Of a stretch of DNA of 35,144 nt, positions 1-8,296 are shown piece by piece. The DNA is from an uncultured Chromatiaceae bacterium (GTDB lineage Bacteria > Pseudomonadota > Gammaproteobacteria > Tenderiales > Tenderiaceae), in NCBI GenBank assembly GCA_945787735.1, contig CALZIQ010000025.1:1-35144 (forward strand), in the 5' to 3' direction. The notes beneath the pieces were generated by a model that made no database searches, was not told where the DNA came from, and saw nothing but the letters and a program-made list of their open reading frames with translations. Position 1 is the stretch's first letter, and every line of letters starts with the position of its first letter. The translations under genes and the position numbers were made by a program.

Positions 1-674
1 GTATAGCACTTGTCAAATTGCAGCGGGATGCCAAAAGCAATCGAGGCCAGGATAGTCAGCTTGTGGGCGGCGTCGATACCCTCCACATCGAAGGTGGGGT
101 CAGCTTCGGCATACCCTAGACGTTGCGCCTCAGCCAACACGTCGGCGAAGTCACTGCCGTTGTCGCGCATTTCGGTGAGGATGAAGTTGCCGGTACCGTT
201 GATAATGCCAGCCAGCCATTCGATTTGATTGGCCGCCAAGCCTTCACGCACAGATTTGATGATTGGTATCCCACCCGCCACCGCCGCCTCAAAAGCCACC
301 ATTACACCCTTTTGCTGGGCAGCGGCAAAAATCTCATTACCATGTTTGGCGATCAGGGCTTTGTTAGCAGTAACCACATGCTTGCCGTTGGCGATGGCCT
401 TCATCACCAGCTCGAGGGCGGCATCGGTGCCACCGATAAGCTCGATCACCACTTCAACCTCAGAGTGGTTAACGACGGCCAATGGGTCGGTGGTCAACTC
501 AATCGACGATGTATCAAAAGCGCGCGGCTTGTTGATATCTCGCGCAGTGGCAATGGCAATTTCGATACCACGCCCGGCACGGCGCTGAATCTCTTCTGCG
601 TTACGCTGCAAAACACTGACTGTGCCACCACCAACGGTCCCCAGACCCAACAATCCAACTTTAACCGGTTTCAA
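1..674 (-). CDS. hom: Homoserine dehydrogenase, N-terminal part (cut by window edge)
   Basis: Reduces aspartate semialdehyde to homoserine with NAD(P)H, the branch-point step to threonine and methionine. About 224 residues are visible; the C-terminal part lies outside the window. The N-terminus carries the Rossmann motif GLGTVGGG. Later come VVTANKALIA and the family signature GIINGTGNFILTEM, then ADPTFDVEGIDAAHKL, which is typical of the catalytic domain. There is no aspartokinase domain in front, so this is the monofunctional type, not ThrA. The start is TTG at 674, chosen because GGAGAG lies five bases upstream and the protein begins MKPVKVGLLGLG as in the family. It follows alaC on the same strand after about 115 AT-rich bases. 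A thrC gene often follows hom in this setting, but that would be outside the window. Confidence 0.95.
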   Translation of the reverse strand, partial: MKPVKVGLLGLGTVGGGTVSVLQRNAEEIQRRAGRGIEIAIATARDINKPRAFDTSSIELTTDPLAVVNHSEVEVVIELIGGTDAALELVMKAIANGKHVVTANKALIAKHGNEIFAAAQQKGVMVAFEAAVAGGIPIIKSVREGLAANQIEWLAGIINGTGNFILTEMRDNGSDFADVLAEAQRLGYAEADPTFDVEGIDAAHKLTILASIAFGIPLQFDKCY

Positions 675-789
675 GACAACTCTCCTAACCTATTGTTATT
701 TAATGATCAGAGAAGATCTCAGTACCTCCTCTTTTGTTAAACTTATTACTTACATTTCCGCCATAAACTTTAGAAAATTATTAATTTTC
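675..789 (-). other. alaC-hom intergenic spacer
   Basis: AT-rich spacer between alaC and hom. Just after the alaC stop there is an AT-only inverted repeat (arms 772-780 and 782-790), too weak to be a standard terminator. A strong Shine-Dalgarno-like AGGAGG (725-730 on the minus strand) lies about 50 bases before hom and does not serve its start. I see no convincing promoter or terminator, so hom is probably read through from alaC. Confidence 0.4.
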
Positions 790-1980
790 TCATTCACCCG
801 CTTGGTCTTTGCGCAGCATGTCGCGAATACCGCGGATTGCCTGACGGGTGCGATGTTCGTTTTCGATCAGACCAAAACGGACATGGTCGTCACCATAGTC
901 ACCGAATCCAACGCCGGGCGATACGGCTACCTTGGCCTCTTTCAAGAGCTTTTTGGCAAACTCGAGCGAGCCCATATGACGATATTGTTCTGGGATCGGC
1001 GCCCAAACGAACATGGTAGCCTTGGGTGGCTCGACCTGCCAGCCAATGGAATTCAGCCCCTGACAAAGCACATCACGGCGCTTCTGATACATATCGCTGA
1101 TCTCACGCACACATTCCTGCGGACCCTCCAATGCGGCAATCGCCGCCACCTGCACCGGGGTAAACATGCCGTAGTCGAGATAAGATTTCATCCGTGCCAA
1201 AGCAGCAACCAATACCGAATTGCCCACCATAAACCCTACTCGCCAACCGGGCATATTGTAACTCTTTGACAAGGTGAAGAATTCTACCGCCACCTCCTTG
1301 GCACCTGGTACCTGCATGATTGATGGGGCCTTATAACCATCGAAGACGATGTCGGCATACGCGAGATCATGCACGACCCAGATCTGGTGCTCCTTAGCGA
1401 TAGCAACCACCTTTTCGAAAAATTCGAGATCAACGCACTGCGTGGTTGGGTTGCCAGGAAAATTCAACACCAACATTTTGGGCTTGGGCCAGGAGTCCTT
1501 GATCGCTTTTTCCAATTCTTGGAAAAAATCTACCCCAGGAACCAAGGGCACGTGACGAATATCCGCCCCGGCAATGACAAACCCGTAAGGATGGATAGGA
1601 TAAGAAGGGTTAGGCACCAATATGGCATCACCAGGGCCAACAGTTGCCATGGCCAGGTGGGCCAGCCCCTCTTTTGAGCCGATGGTAACTATCGCCTCAG
1701 AATCCTGATCAAGCTCCACCTGATAACGGTTGTGGTACCAGGTGCAAATAGCCCGGCGCAAGCGTGGAATTCCCTTCGAGATGGAATAGCGGTGGGTATC
1801 ACCGCGCTGGGCAGTCTCAACCAGCTTATCGACAATATGCTGGGGCGTAGGCTGATCGGGATTACCCATACCAAAATCGATAATATCCTCGCCCCGTGCA
1901 CGCGCCTTTGCCTTAAGGTCGTTAACAATATTAAAGACGTATGGGGGCAGGCGTTTTATTCTTGGAAATTCTTCGATCAA
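790..1980 (-). CDS. alaC: Alanine-forming aminotransferase, AlaC type (class I/II, PLP)
   Basis: Pyridoxal-phosphate aminotransferase of 396 residues, close to the usual length for AlaC (glutamate-pyruvate transaminase). It begins with [19 protein letters not shown], which aligns with the start of E. coli AlaC, and contains [12 protein letters not shown] near residues 35-46, NFPGNPTTQ near 173-181 and the PLP-lysine motif [13 protein letters not shown] with Lys239. The start is TTG at 1980 with GGAAG seven bases upstream; no ATG nearby fits the family N-terminus. A strong promoter lies just upstream (2028-2056). hom follows on the same strand, a pairing that suggests amino-acid biosynthesis. 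Exact substrate preference (alanine versus other amino donors) cannot be read from sequence alone. Confidence 0.9.
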   Translation of the reverse strand: MIEEFPRIKRLPPYVFNIVNDLKAKARARGEDIIDFGMGNPDQPTPQHIVDKLVETAQRGDTHRYSISKGIPRLRRAICTWYHNRYQVELDQDSEAIVTIGSKEGLAHLAMATVGPGDAILVPNPSYPIHPYGFVIAGADIRHVPLVPGVDFFQELEKAIKDSWPKPKMLVLNFPGNPTTQCVDLEFFEKVVAIAKEHQIWVVHDLAYADIVFDGYKAPSIMQVPGAKEVAVEFFTLSKSYNMPGWRVGFMVGNSVLVAALARMKSYLDYGMFTPVQVAAIAALEGPQECVREISDMYQKRRDVLCQGLNSIGWQVEPPKATMFVWAPIPEQYRHMGSLEFAKKLLKEAKVAVSPGVGFGDYGDDHVRFGLIENEHRTRQAIRGIRDMLRKDQAGE

Positions 1981-2027
1981 GGTTTTGCTTCCCGCTTGAT
2001 AAATCAGAGCCTTGGGCCAGAAGGCGT

Positions 2028-2056
2028 AACATACCGATGGCCCGAAAAGCTGTCAA
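2028..2056 (-). promoter_or_regulatory. Sigma70-type promoter for alaC
   Basis: On the minus strand a perfect -35 TTGACA (2051-2056) is followed by a 17-base spacer and -10 TATGTT (2028-2033). The predicted start is near 2021, giving a leader of about 40 bases before the TTG start of alaC. Confidence 0.7.
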
Positions 2057-2075
2057 TTATCCAATATTTTTACGC

Positions 2076-2103
2076 TTGAACCTAGCGCTTAGGCCGGTAA
2101 AAT
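2076..2103 (+). promoter_or_regulatory. Candidate promoter for the Mth938-domain gene
   Basis: Plus-strand TTGAAC (2076-2081), 16-base spacer and TAAAAT (2098-2103). It is about 40 bases upstream of the gene at 2141 and back to back with the alaC promoter. Four of six and five of six matches to consensus. Confidence 0.5.
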
Positions 2104-2140
2104 TGATCGCTTACGCAAATATTTTAAGGAAAACTGGCCC

Positions 2141-2578
2141 ATGCAAGTCCATCAGGATCTGGATATTCACCATTACACCATCAAGGGTTACAGTCAGGGC
2201 GAAATCCTTGTACTGGTGCCACTGCTGGTAGAGTTGACCGAAGAGACCGACGCGGATGGAAATCCCGCCAAGGGATTGCAGCAGGAGCGCCTAACTAATA
2301 GCGCTATCATCACAGCTGATCATCTGGTAAGAGACTGGCCCCCAAAGACCATCGAACAGCTGACAGAGGCTGATATTGAGACGCTGGTTGAGCTGAATCC
2401 CGAGGTCGCCATCATCGGCACAGGCGCCAGGCTAAAGTGGCCGGAACGCGCGCTGCTAAAACCGCTAATAGATGCTGGGATCGGTTATGAGATTATGGAT
2501 ACGGCGGCGGCCTGCCGCACCTACAATGTGCTCTCCTATGAAGGGAGAACGGTGGCAGCGGCCTTGATGATGATTTAA
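2141..2578 (+). CDS. Mth938-like domain protein (DUF498 / NDUFAF3-like)
   Basis: Small protein of 145 residues of the Mth938/DUF498 family (Xcc1710-like), related to the mitochondrial complex I assembly factor NDUFAF3. The family core is visible: the N-terminal half ends in SAIITADHLVRDWPPKTIEQL, followed by NPEVAIIGTGARLKWP near residues 85-100 and the closing GIGYEIMDTAAACRTYNVL near 113-131. There is no signal peptide or membrane segment. The ATG at 2141 has AAGGA about ten bases upstream. It is one of two plus-strand genes here, diverging from alaC and converging on rpoS with nine bases between stop codons. The biochemical function in bacteria is not established. Its presence on the same chromosome segment as nuo may be coincidence. 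Confidence 0.85.
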   Translation: MQVHQDLDIHHYTIKGYSQGEILVLVPLLVELTEETDADGNPAKGLQQERLTNSAIITADHLVRDWPPKTIEQLTEADIETLVELNPEVAIIGTGARLKWPERALLKPLIDAGIGYEIMDTAAACRTYNVLSYEGRTVAAALMMI

Positions 2579-2587
2579 CCGGCTGGT

Positions 2588-3595
2588 TTAGCCTAACAGC
2601 TGGTCGCCGGAAACGCCTTCCTTCTCTAAGATCTTACGCAGTTTTTTCAAGGCTTCGACCTGAATCTGACGCACGCGTTCGCGGGTCACACCTATGCGCT
2701 CGCCCACTTCTTCCAGTGTCGCCACATCATCCCCATTCAGCCCAAAACGTTGTTCAACCACCTGCCGTTGTTTGTCATTCAACTGTGCCAGCCAGTCGTG
2801 CAGACAAGCCTGAACCTCCTCCAGCTGCAATACGGACGAGGGATCAAGCTGCTTATCATCAGCCACTGTCTCTTGCAGCATTTTATCTTTATCCAGAGAC
2901 GCCGATTCAACGGTTGAAAGCTGCTCGCTCAAACCAAGAATATTTTGCACATCTTTCAGCGGCAGATCGAGGTTATTGGCCACTTCTTCAGCACTTGGCT
3001 CATGATCCAGCGTTTGCGCCAGTCGACGCGCCGCTTTTTGATAACTGTTGATTTGTTTGACCACGTGCACGGGCAACCGGATAGTACGGGTCTGATTCAT
3101 CAGCGCACGCTCGATGGTTTGGCGAATCCACCAGGTAGCATAGGTTGAAAAACGGAAACCACGCTCGGGGTCAAATTTTTCCACCGCATGGATAAGACCG
3201 AGATTGCCCTCTTCTATCAAGTCAAGAAAGGCCAGACCGCGTTTCATGTAATAACGTGCGATTTTAACGACGAGACGAAGATTACTTTCGATCATCTTCT
3301 TGCGCGCCGCTTCATCACCTTTTAAGGCCAAACGGGAGTAATAAACCTCTTCCTCAGCCGTCAAAAGCGGGGAAAACCCGATTTCATTCAGATAAAGACG
3401 CGTTGCATCTAGTGATGTCTCGAGCGCATGCCAGGTCTGTGAATCATCATCTGACTCTTTACCCTTGGTTTCAGGTGCCGATGCCTTTTCATTCACGTCA
3501 TCACCTTCATTCCAAGAATTTTTATCTTTTAGAGTTTCATCAACGCCGCTCATTTCAGAATCATCATCAACAGCGTCATCCATCTTATCTACCAC
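2588..3595 (-). CDS. rpoS: RNA polymerase sigma factor RpoS (sigma38)
   Basis: Stationary-phase and general-stress sigma factor, 335 residues, close to the E. coli length of 330. After an unusually acidic N-terminal tail (about residues 1-50, many Asp/Glu) come region 1.2 ([19 protein letters not shown]), region 2 with [20 protein letters not shown] and [17 protein letters not shown] (core binding and -10 recognition), region 3 with [11 protein letters not shown], and region 4 with [20 protein letters not shown] (the -35 helix-turn-helix). The start is GTG at 3595, with AGGGGG seven bases upstream; an ATG four codons further in is less well placed. It follows nlpD after 128 bases that hold a probable promoter of its own. 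The nlpD-rpoS pairing supports RpoS over RpoD or RpoH. Confidence 0.97.
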   Translation of the reverse strand: MVDKMDDAVDDDSEMSGVDETLKDKNSWNEGDDVNEKASAPETKGKESDDDSQTWHALETSLDATRLYLNEIGFSPLLTAEEEVYYSRLALKGDEAARKKMIESNLRLVVKIARYYMKRGLAFLDLIEEGNLGLIHAVEKFDPERGFRFSTYATWWIRQTIERALMNQTRTIRLPVHVVKQINSYQKAARRLAQTLDHEPSAEEVANNLDLPLKDVQNILGLSEQLSTVESASLDKDKMLQETVADDKQLDPSSVLQLEEVQACLHDWLAQLNDKQRQVVEQRFGLNGDDVATLEEVGERIGVTRERVRQIQVEALKKLRKILEKEGVSGDQLLG

Positions 3596-3664
3596 TACAA
3601 AGCCCCCTTAATGCCTTGTGTGACTATTAGGCAAACATAGTTACAATCTGCCACCATGCTAACG

Positions 3665-3691
3665 ATTATATTTTTTTTAGATTAGCTTCAA
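3665..3691 (-). promoter_or_regulatory. Probable rpoS promoter in the nlpD-rpoS gap
   Basis: On the minus strand a perfect -10 TATAAT (3665-3670) lies 15 bases after TTGAAG (3686-3691). A run of eight A residues sits in the spacer. The predicted transcript would have a leader of about 60 bases before the GTG start. The short spacer lowers confidence. In E. coli the main rpoS promoter is inside nlpD, so a second promoter there is also possible. Confidence 0.5.
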
Positions 3692-3723
3692 CTCTCCCGT
3701 GCTTTAAAAGCCTAACATGAAAA

Positions 3724-4479
3724 TCACTTGGGAAGGTAGCGTAATGGATCAACTGGTTTGCCGTTAATCCTGATTTGAAAATGCAACTTTACCTGGGTCG
3801 ATTCAGTCTTGCCCATGCGCGCAATAGGGTCTCCCTGTTTCACCATTGCTCCCTCTTGAACTAGAACGCTTTGGTTGTGCGCATAGGCACTTAGATATTT
3901 GTCATTATGCTTGATAATAATGAGATTACCGTAGCCCCTCAGGCCATTGCCACTGTAAACAACCTTACCAGCGGCTGATGCATTGACTATTGTTCCCTGA
4001 TTGGCGGCAATATCGATGCCCTGTGCACCTGGCTTGTCGGCTGAGAAACCTTGAATTACTTTGCCCTTGACCGGCCAGAGCCAGGCGATGTTTGCCGTTG
4101 AGCCAGAGTGTGTCTTGGGCTCACCAACTTTGGCAGATACTACGCTTGGCGTCGGCTTAATGTCGTTGGATTGACCACCTGATCGTGGCGGTGAGTTTTT
4201 TGTCTGTTTTGAATAGACCGGCGGTGCCAGTCCGGCCTCGGGTCCGGGGGGGGCAACACGCAGCCATTGCCCCTCAATAATCGTATAAGGTGGGCTCAAG
4301 CCATTCCACTTTGCAACCTTCTGGTAATCCTGGTTGTAATGCCAGCTAATGGAGTAGAGCGTGTCGTTTTTGCGCACTTGGTGAAAGACATGGGCACCAC
4401 AGCCTGACAGCATCACAGCTAAGAGCAGGCTGATGCTGAAACAAACTATATGAATCAATCTCTCATGATTAAACGCCAT
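3724..4479 (-). CDS. nlpD: Lipoprotein NlpD: LysM plus degenerate M23 (LytM) domain, amidase activator
   Basis: Outer-membrane or periplasmic lipoprotein that in E. coli activates the septal amidase AmiC. The N-terminus is a lipoprotein signal with a hydrophobic stretch and lipobox LSGC. A LysM domain follows (VRKNDTLYSISWHYNQ ... IIEGQWLRV), then a Pro/Ser-rich linker, then a C-terminal LytM/M23 domain (AQGIDIAANQG, GYGNLIIIKHND, YLSAYAHN, KLHFQIR, DPLRYLP). The first metal-binding His of active M23 enzymes (HxGID) is Gln here, as expected for a non-catalytic activator. I chose ATG 4479 (251 residues); an in-frame TTG at 4488 would add three residues. It overlaps the end of yqaA by 11 bases, so the two are translationally linked. 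rpoS follows. Confidence 0.93.
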   Translation of the reverse strand: MAFNHERLIHIVCFSISLLLAVMLSGCGAHVFHQVRKNDTLYSISWHYNQDYQKVAKWNGLSPPYTIIEGQWLRVAPPGPEAGLAPPVYSKQTKNSPPRSGGQSNDIKPTPSVVSAKVGEPKTHSGSTANIAWLWPVKGKVIQGFSADKPGAQGIDIAANQGTIVNASAAGKVVYSGNGLRGYGNLIIIKHNDKYLSAYAHNQSVLVQEGAMVKQGDPIARMGKTESTQVKLHFQIRINGKPVDPLRYLPK

Positions 4480-5050
4480 TAAGAACAAGATATATCACGA
4501 TCGCGAGCACCACAATAATCCAGCCAAGCCAATCAACATAGCTGCGCAGCAGACGATCCATGCGTTCGCCACCCCACCAGATCAAACCCGCAACTAAAAA
4601 GAAACGCGCCCCCCGACCAATCATAGATGCCAGCAAAAATGGCAGGAACATCATGCCTACAGTGCCAGCGGAAATGGTAAACACCTTGTAGGGAATCGGG
4701 GAAAAACCGGCCAGAAATACCACCCAGAAACCCCATTGTTCAAACCAGTCAACCGCAAGTTGAAAACGTTCCCAATATCCCAGTTGATGTAACCAAGGCT
4801 CGATTAGCTCGAAGGCAAACATGCCGATCAAGTATCCGAAAACACCCCCCAGCACTGAGGCAATGGTAGTGATTAGGGCATAACGCCAGGCGCACTCTCT
4901 TTTAGCCAGCACCATGGGCGCTAGCATCACATCTGGAGGAATGGGAAAAAAGGAGGATTCAGCAAAACTCAAGCCGCCCAGATACCAAGCAGCGTGACGG
5001 TGCCGGGCCCAACGCATGGCGGACTCATACAGACGTGAAAAAAAGCGCAT
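4469..5050 (-). CDS. yqaA: YqaA-type DedA/VTT family membrane protein
   Basis: Inner-membrane protein of 193 residues from the VTT/DedA-like (SNARE-associated) group, YqaA subfamily. Visible traits are the FAESSFFPIPPDVMLAPMVLA stretch near residues 30-50 with the conserved acidic residue followed by FPIPPD, a second re-entrant-like segment VVFLAGFSPIPYKVFTISAGT near 115-135, and a hydrophobic C-terminal helix. DedA relatives are linked to lipid-carrier scrambling and membrane homeostasis; the precise role of YqaA is not known. Its ATG shares one base with the stop codon of pcm (TAATG) and its end overlaps nlpD, so it is tightly embedded in the surE-pcm-nlpD-rpoS cluster. Confidence 0.85.
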   Translation of the reverse strand: MRFFSRLYESAMRWARHRHAAWYLGGLSFAESSFFPIPPDVMLAPMVLAKRECAWRYALITTIASVLGGVFGYLIGMFAFELIEPWLHQLGYWERFQLAVDWFEQWGFWVVFLAGFSPIPYKVFTISAGTVGMMFLPFLLASMIGRGARFFLVAGLIWWGGERMDRLLRSYVDWLGWIIVVLAIVIYLVLNGV

Positions 5051-5682
5051 TAGCGGTTTCCTGGCAACAGCGGCACGAAACTAACATCCTCAATCACAGC
5101 GCATTCATACCCGTTGGCGGTATGCGTGATCAGATTGAGCTGCTGTTTACCATTGGGACCAACCGGGGCAATCATACGCCCACCCTCTTTCAGTTGGGCA
5201 AACAGCTCAGCAGGAATCTCTTCCGGCGCGGCGGTGACAATAATCACATCGTAAGGCCCATTCTCGCGCCAACCCATATGGCCATCAAAATTCTTCATTC
5301 GCACATTGTAGAGATTCAATGTGCGGATGCGTCTGCGCGCCTTAGTCAACAAGGCACCGATGCGTTCGACGCTATAGACCTGACCGACCAACTGCGCCAG
5401 CACGGCGGTCTGATAACCGGAGCCGGTGCCTATCTCCAGCACCTTGTCACACGCACCGGTCTCAAGCAGGATCTCAGTCATGCGGGCGACGATGTAAGGC
5501 TGCGAGATGGTTTGGCCGAAACCGATCGGCAGAGCGGTATCGTCATAGGCACGACTGCCCAGTGCTTCATCGATAAAGATATGGCGCGGTGTATTAAGCA
5601 TTACCTCCAAAACACGCTTATTACGAATACCGGATTCACGCAATCGGCTGATTAAGCGTTCGCGGGTGCGCTGGGAGGTCAT
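5050..5682 (-). CDS. pcm: Protein-L-isoaspartate O-methyltransferase
   Basis: Methylates L-isoaspartyl residues with S-adenosylmethionine as the first step of repair of aged proteins, in the cytoplasm. With the ATG at 5682 the protein has 210 residues and begins [14 protein letters not shown], as do other gammaproteobacterial Pcm proteins; an upstream in-frame TTG (5712) would add ten residues and looks less likely. Motifs: [19 protein letters not shown] near residues 50-68 (substrate-binding region), motif [13 protein letters not shown] near 81-92, and [14 protein letters not shown]. The stop codon overlaps the start of yqaA by one base. It is separated from surE by about 256 bases that hold a long palindrome, an unusual gap because surE and pcm overlap in E. 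coli. Confidence 0.95.
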   Translation of the reverse strand: MTSQRTRERLISRLRESGIRNKRVLEVMLNTPRHIFIDEALGSRAYDDTALPIGFGQTISQPYIVARMTEILLETGACDKVLEIGTGSGYQTAVLAQLVGQVYSVERIGALLTKARRRIRTLNLYNVRMKNFDGHMGWRENGPYDVIIVTAAPEEIPAELFAQLKEGGRMIAPVGPNGKQQLNLITHTANGYECAVIEDVSFVPLLPGNR

Positions 5683-5736
5683 CCCGATGCCATGATGATA
5701 ACTAAGCGACAAACTATTAACCTAGAAACGGTAGTT

Positions 5737-5859
5737 GAATAGGGTGGAATGTACGCTTTTTGTGGTGCAGGGCAAGGCGTAAGGAGGCGCAATGGTCATT
5801 CCATTGCAACGAGTTAAAACACAGCCATGCGCCGCAAAAGTGTGCAATCGACCCAATAG
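5737..5859. repeat. 123-base imperfect palindrome between surE and pcm
   Basis: The centre is a perfect hairpin, GCAATGG (5789-5795), loop TCATT (5796-5800), CCATTGC (5801-5807). Around it, 5751-5795 and 5801-5845 are two 45-base arms that still match as inverted copies, best at the tips (CGCTTTTTGTGGTGCA against CACTTTTGCGGCGCA, reading both outwards-in). Weaker symmetry extends to 5737 and 5859 (nine of 14 positions). No coding pattern or start signal fits here. It looks like a dispersed intergenic palindromic element or a large transcript hairpin; whether other copies exist cannot be seen from this window. Confidence 0.65.
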
Positions 5860-5938
5860 CGGCGTCATCGGAAAGGCGAGCCTAAATTTCATCAACAAGC
5901 GAAACAGAATCATGACGTTTAATTCTCCAAAGAAGCGG

Positions 5939-6703
5939 TCAACTGCCGATTCTAGGTTTAACTCCTTGCAACCAGCTCGCCACCTGGTCTATCGCCGTAT
6001 AACGGGTCAGATCTATATGAATCGGTGTCACTGACACCCGATTGTAGCGGATTGCATGAAAGTCTGTCCCCGGTCCAGCATCTTGTTCAGCGCCGGCAGG
6101 CCCCACCCAGTAGATATCCCTTCCGCGGGGATCCTGGGCACGAATCACAGGCTCGGATTTATGTCTGCGGCCGAGGCGCGTAGCTTCGAAACCTTCCAAT
6201 TTATCCCAAGGGACATCCGGCACATTAACATTGAGAATGGTATCCACCGGCAGAGGATTGTCCTGTAACTGTTTGATTAGCATGATTGCTGCACGGGCAG
6301 CACTATCATAATGAGTGAGTTGCTCTCCCGCTAACGAGACGGCGATAGCGGGCAGGCCAAGAAAACGGCCTTCCGTGGCGGCAGCAACTGTACCCGAGTA
6401 AAGTACATCATCACCCAGATTGGCGCCGGCATTGATCCCAGCAATCACCATGTCAGGTTCGTGTTGCAGCAGACCGGTGATGGCTAAGTGGACACAGTCG
6501 GTCGGCGTACCGTCAACGGCCGTCACTCCCGCTGAAATCGTGCGTGGTCGAAGTGGACGTTCAAGTGTCAGTGAGTTACTGGCACCGCTGCGATTACGAT
6601 CCGGCGCCACCACAGTGACTTCACCGATGGCCTCCAGTGCCTGCGCCAAACACTGAATGCCGGGTGCTTGAAAACCGTCATCATTACTTACCAAAATTCG
6701 CAT
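5939..6703 (-). CDS. surE: 5'/3'-nucleotidase SurE
   Basis: Metal-dependent phosphatase acting on nucleoside monophosphates and short polyphosphate, linked to stationary-phase survival. It has 254 residues, near the family norm. The start ATG at 6703 gives [16 protein letters not shown], with the metal-binding Asp pair at residues 8-9; the frame is open for 25 further codons upstream but that part is unlike the family. Other motifs are [17 protein letters not shown] near 32-48, [25 protein letters not shown] near 90-114, and [16 protein letters not shown] lies about nine bases before the ATG. It follows nuoN on the same strand after 103 bases. In E. coli surE is preceded by truD, which is absent here. 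Confidence 0.95.
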   Translation of the reverse strand: MRILVSNDDGFQAPGIQCLAQALEAIGEVTVVAPDRNRSGASNSLTLERPLRPRTISAGVTAVDGTPTDCVHLAITGLLQHEPDMVIAGINAGANLGDDVLYSGTVAAATEGRFLGLPAIAVSLAGEQLTHYDSAARAAIMLIKQLQDNPLPVDTILNVNVPDVPWDKLEGFEATRLGRRHKSEPVIRAQDPRGRDIYWVGPAGAEQDAGPGTDFHAIRYNRVSVTPIHIDLTRYTAIDQVASWLQGVKPRIGS

Positions 6704-6806
6704 GGCCACTACCTCACACCATGCCAGAAGCGGTTGTTTGAAAAAGATTTGAGGAGATGGGAGACACGCCATTTCCAATCGAACATGGCCCGTATCCCAT
6801 AGAGAA

Positions 6807-8246
6807 TTACATTACCGCCATACACCACTGCATCAATGCAGCGGGGTAGATACCCAGAATCAACATGCCCAGGCTGTTGGCCGACAGCACAATGCGCATG
6901 TCCATACCTGCCTCAATTCTGTTCGTATCTTCTGGCTTGTCGAAATACATTAGCTTGATGATGCGCAAATAATAGAAGGCACCAATCACCGAGAAGACCA
7001 CAGCATATACCGCCAGCCAGACCAATTCGACATCAACGATTGCCTGCAACACAGACAGTTTGGCGTAAAAACCAACCGTCGGCGGCACGCCGGCCATGGA
7101 GAACATCAGGATCATCATCATTGCCGCCATCCAGGGGCTACGCTCGTTCAGGCCTTTGAAGTCATCCAGTTTATCGGCCTCAAAACCAGCACGGCTAAGC
7201 AGAATGATCATACCGAAACCACCCATACTCATCAGGGCGTAGACAACAACATAGAACATTGCAGAGGAATAACCATTCTCGGAACCCGCTAGTATGCCCA
7301 GCAAAATGAATCCAACATGGGAAATGGTTGAATAAGCCAACATACGTTTGATATTGGTCTGGGCGATTGCTACGACATTACCGATGGCAATCGACAACAC
7401 GGCCAATACAATCAATAGTGTTTGCCACTCACCGTGCAGATCACCCATTCCCTCAACCAACAGACGCATAACCATAGCAAACGCGGCGATCTTTGGCGCG
7501 GTACCAATATAAAGCGTCACGCTTGTCGGCGCACCGTGATACACATCCGGCACCCACATGTGGAACGGTACTGCACCGAGTTTGAAGGCAAGCCCGACGA
7601 TGACGAAGGTCATGCCGAAAACCATGATTGTGCTATCGCTGTTGAGCGCCGCATAGGCACCGATCTCTGCAATATCCAGGCTGCCTGATGCGCCATACAA
7701 CATAGACATTCCGTACAACAACATGCCTGATGCAAGAGCACCCAAAACAAAATATTTCATCGCTGCCTCAGTGGCATTCAGCGAGTCGCGCTGAAATGCA
7801 ACCATGGCATACAGCGACAAAGACAACAGTTCAAGCCCAAGATAGAGCGTCAACATGCTATGGGCAGAGACCATCACCATCATGCCCAACACACCAAACA
7901 GCCCAAGCACAAAATACTCACCTTTGAATAATTCTCGTTTTTGCAAATACTGACGGGAATAAAGAAAAACTACGGCGGTAACCAGGTAGATGAATACCTT
8001 GAGCACATCCCCCATGGGGTCTGAGACAAAACTGTCACTAAACGTTAGCTGACGCGCGTCGCCAGAAAGGCTGATAGTCAAAATCGCCGCACCTGCCAGT
8101 GTCGCGATCGACAATAGATAGGTGATCACCTTGTCTTCCTGTTTGATAAACAGGTCCAGAATCAAAATAAAACACGCCATCGCCAAGACAAAAATCTCTG
8201 GCAATGCGGGGACAAAATTCGGCATTTCAAAATTCACTATAGCCAT
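6807..8246 (-). CDS. nuoN: NADH-quinone oxidoreductase subunit N
   Basis: Antiporter-like membrane subunit of respiratory complex I, 479 residues, about 14 hydrophobic helices. It is the proton-translocating subunit next to NuoK in the membrane arm. Characteristic stretches are [18 protein letters not shown] with the conserved Glu near residue 135, [36 protein letters not shown] (family signature with the central Lys) and [17 protein letters not shown]. Length matches the family. It is the last gene of the nuo operon and 50 bases after nuoM. No intrinsic terminator is visible after it, so transcription may continue into surE. Confidence 0.97.
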   Translation of the reverse strand: MAIVNFEMPNFVPALPEIFVLAMACFILILDLFIKQEDKVITYLLSIATLAGAAILTISLSGDARQLTFSDSFVSDPMGDVLKVFIYLVTAVVFLYSRQYLQKRELFKGEYFVLGLFGVLGMMVMVSAHSMLTLYLGLELLSLSLYAMVAFQRDSLNATEAAMKYFVLGALASGMLLYGMSMLYGASGSLDIAEIGAYAALNSDSTIMVFGMTFVIVGLAFKLGAVPFHMWVPDVYHGAPTSVTLYIGTAPKIAAFAMVMRLLVEGMGDLHGEWQTLLIVLAVLSIAIGNVVAIAQTNIKRMLAYSTISHVGFILLGILAGSENGYSSAMFYVVVYALMSMGGFGMIILLSRAGFEADKLDDFKGLNERSPWMAAMMMILMFSMAGVPPTVGFYAKLSVLQAIVDVELVWLAVYAVVFSVIGAFYYLRIIKLMYFDKPEDTNRIEAGMDMRIVLSANSLGMLILGIYPAALMQWCMAVM

Positions 8247-8296
8247 CCGTTTCTCAGCCTTCTGCCGTTAACACCAGTCGGCAATCAATCGAGTCG

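Noticed and set aside
772-790. AT-only inverted repeat after alaC as a terminator
   Set aside because: No G-C pairs to stabilise the stem and no loop of adequate size.
622-1269. 215-codon plus-strand ORF opposite alaC
   Set aside because: It lies antisense to a well-conserved aminotransferase, spans the alaC-hom gap without a ribosome site, and its translation resembles no family I know.
5035-5655. 206-codon plus-strand ORF opposite pcm
   Set aside because: Antisense to pcm in a frame that stays open because of pcm codon use; no ribosome site or family motif.
5722-5913. 63-codon minus-strand ORF in the surE-pcm gap
   Set aside because: It reads through the long palindrome, has no ribosome site, and its sequence is explained by the repeat.
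6704-6778. N-terminal extension of SurE
   Set aside because: The 25 extra codons are unlike SurE family proteins, whereas ATG 6703 gives the canonical [10 protein letters not shown] start with a ribosome site.
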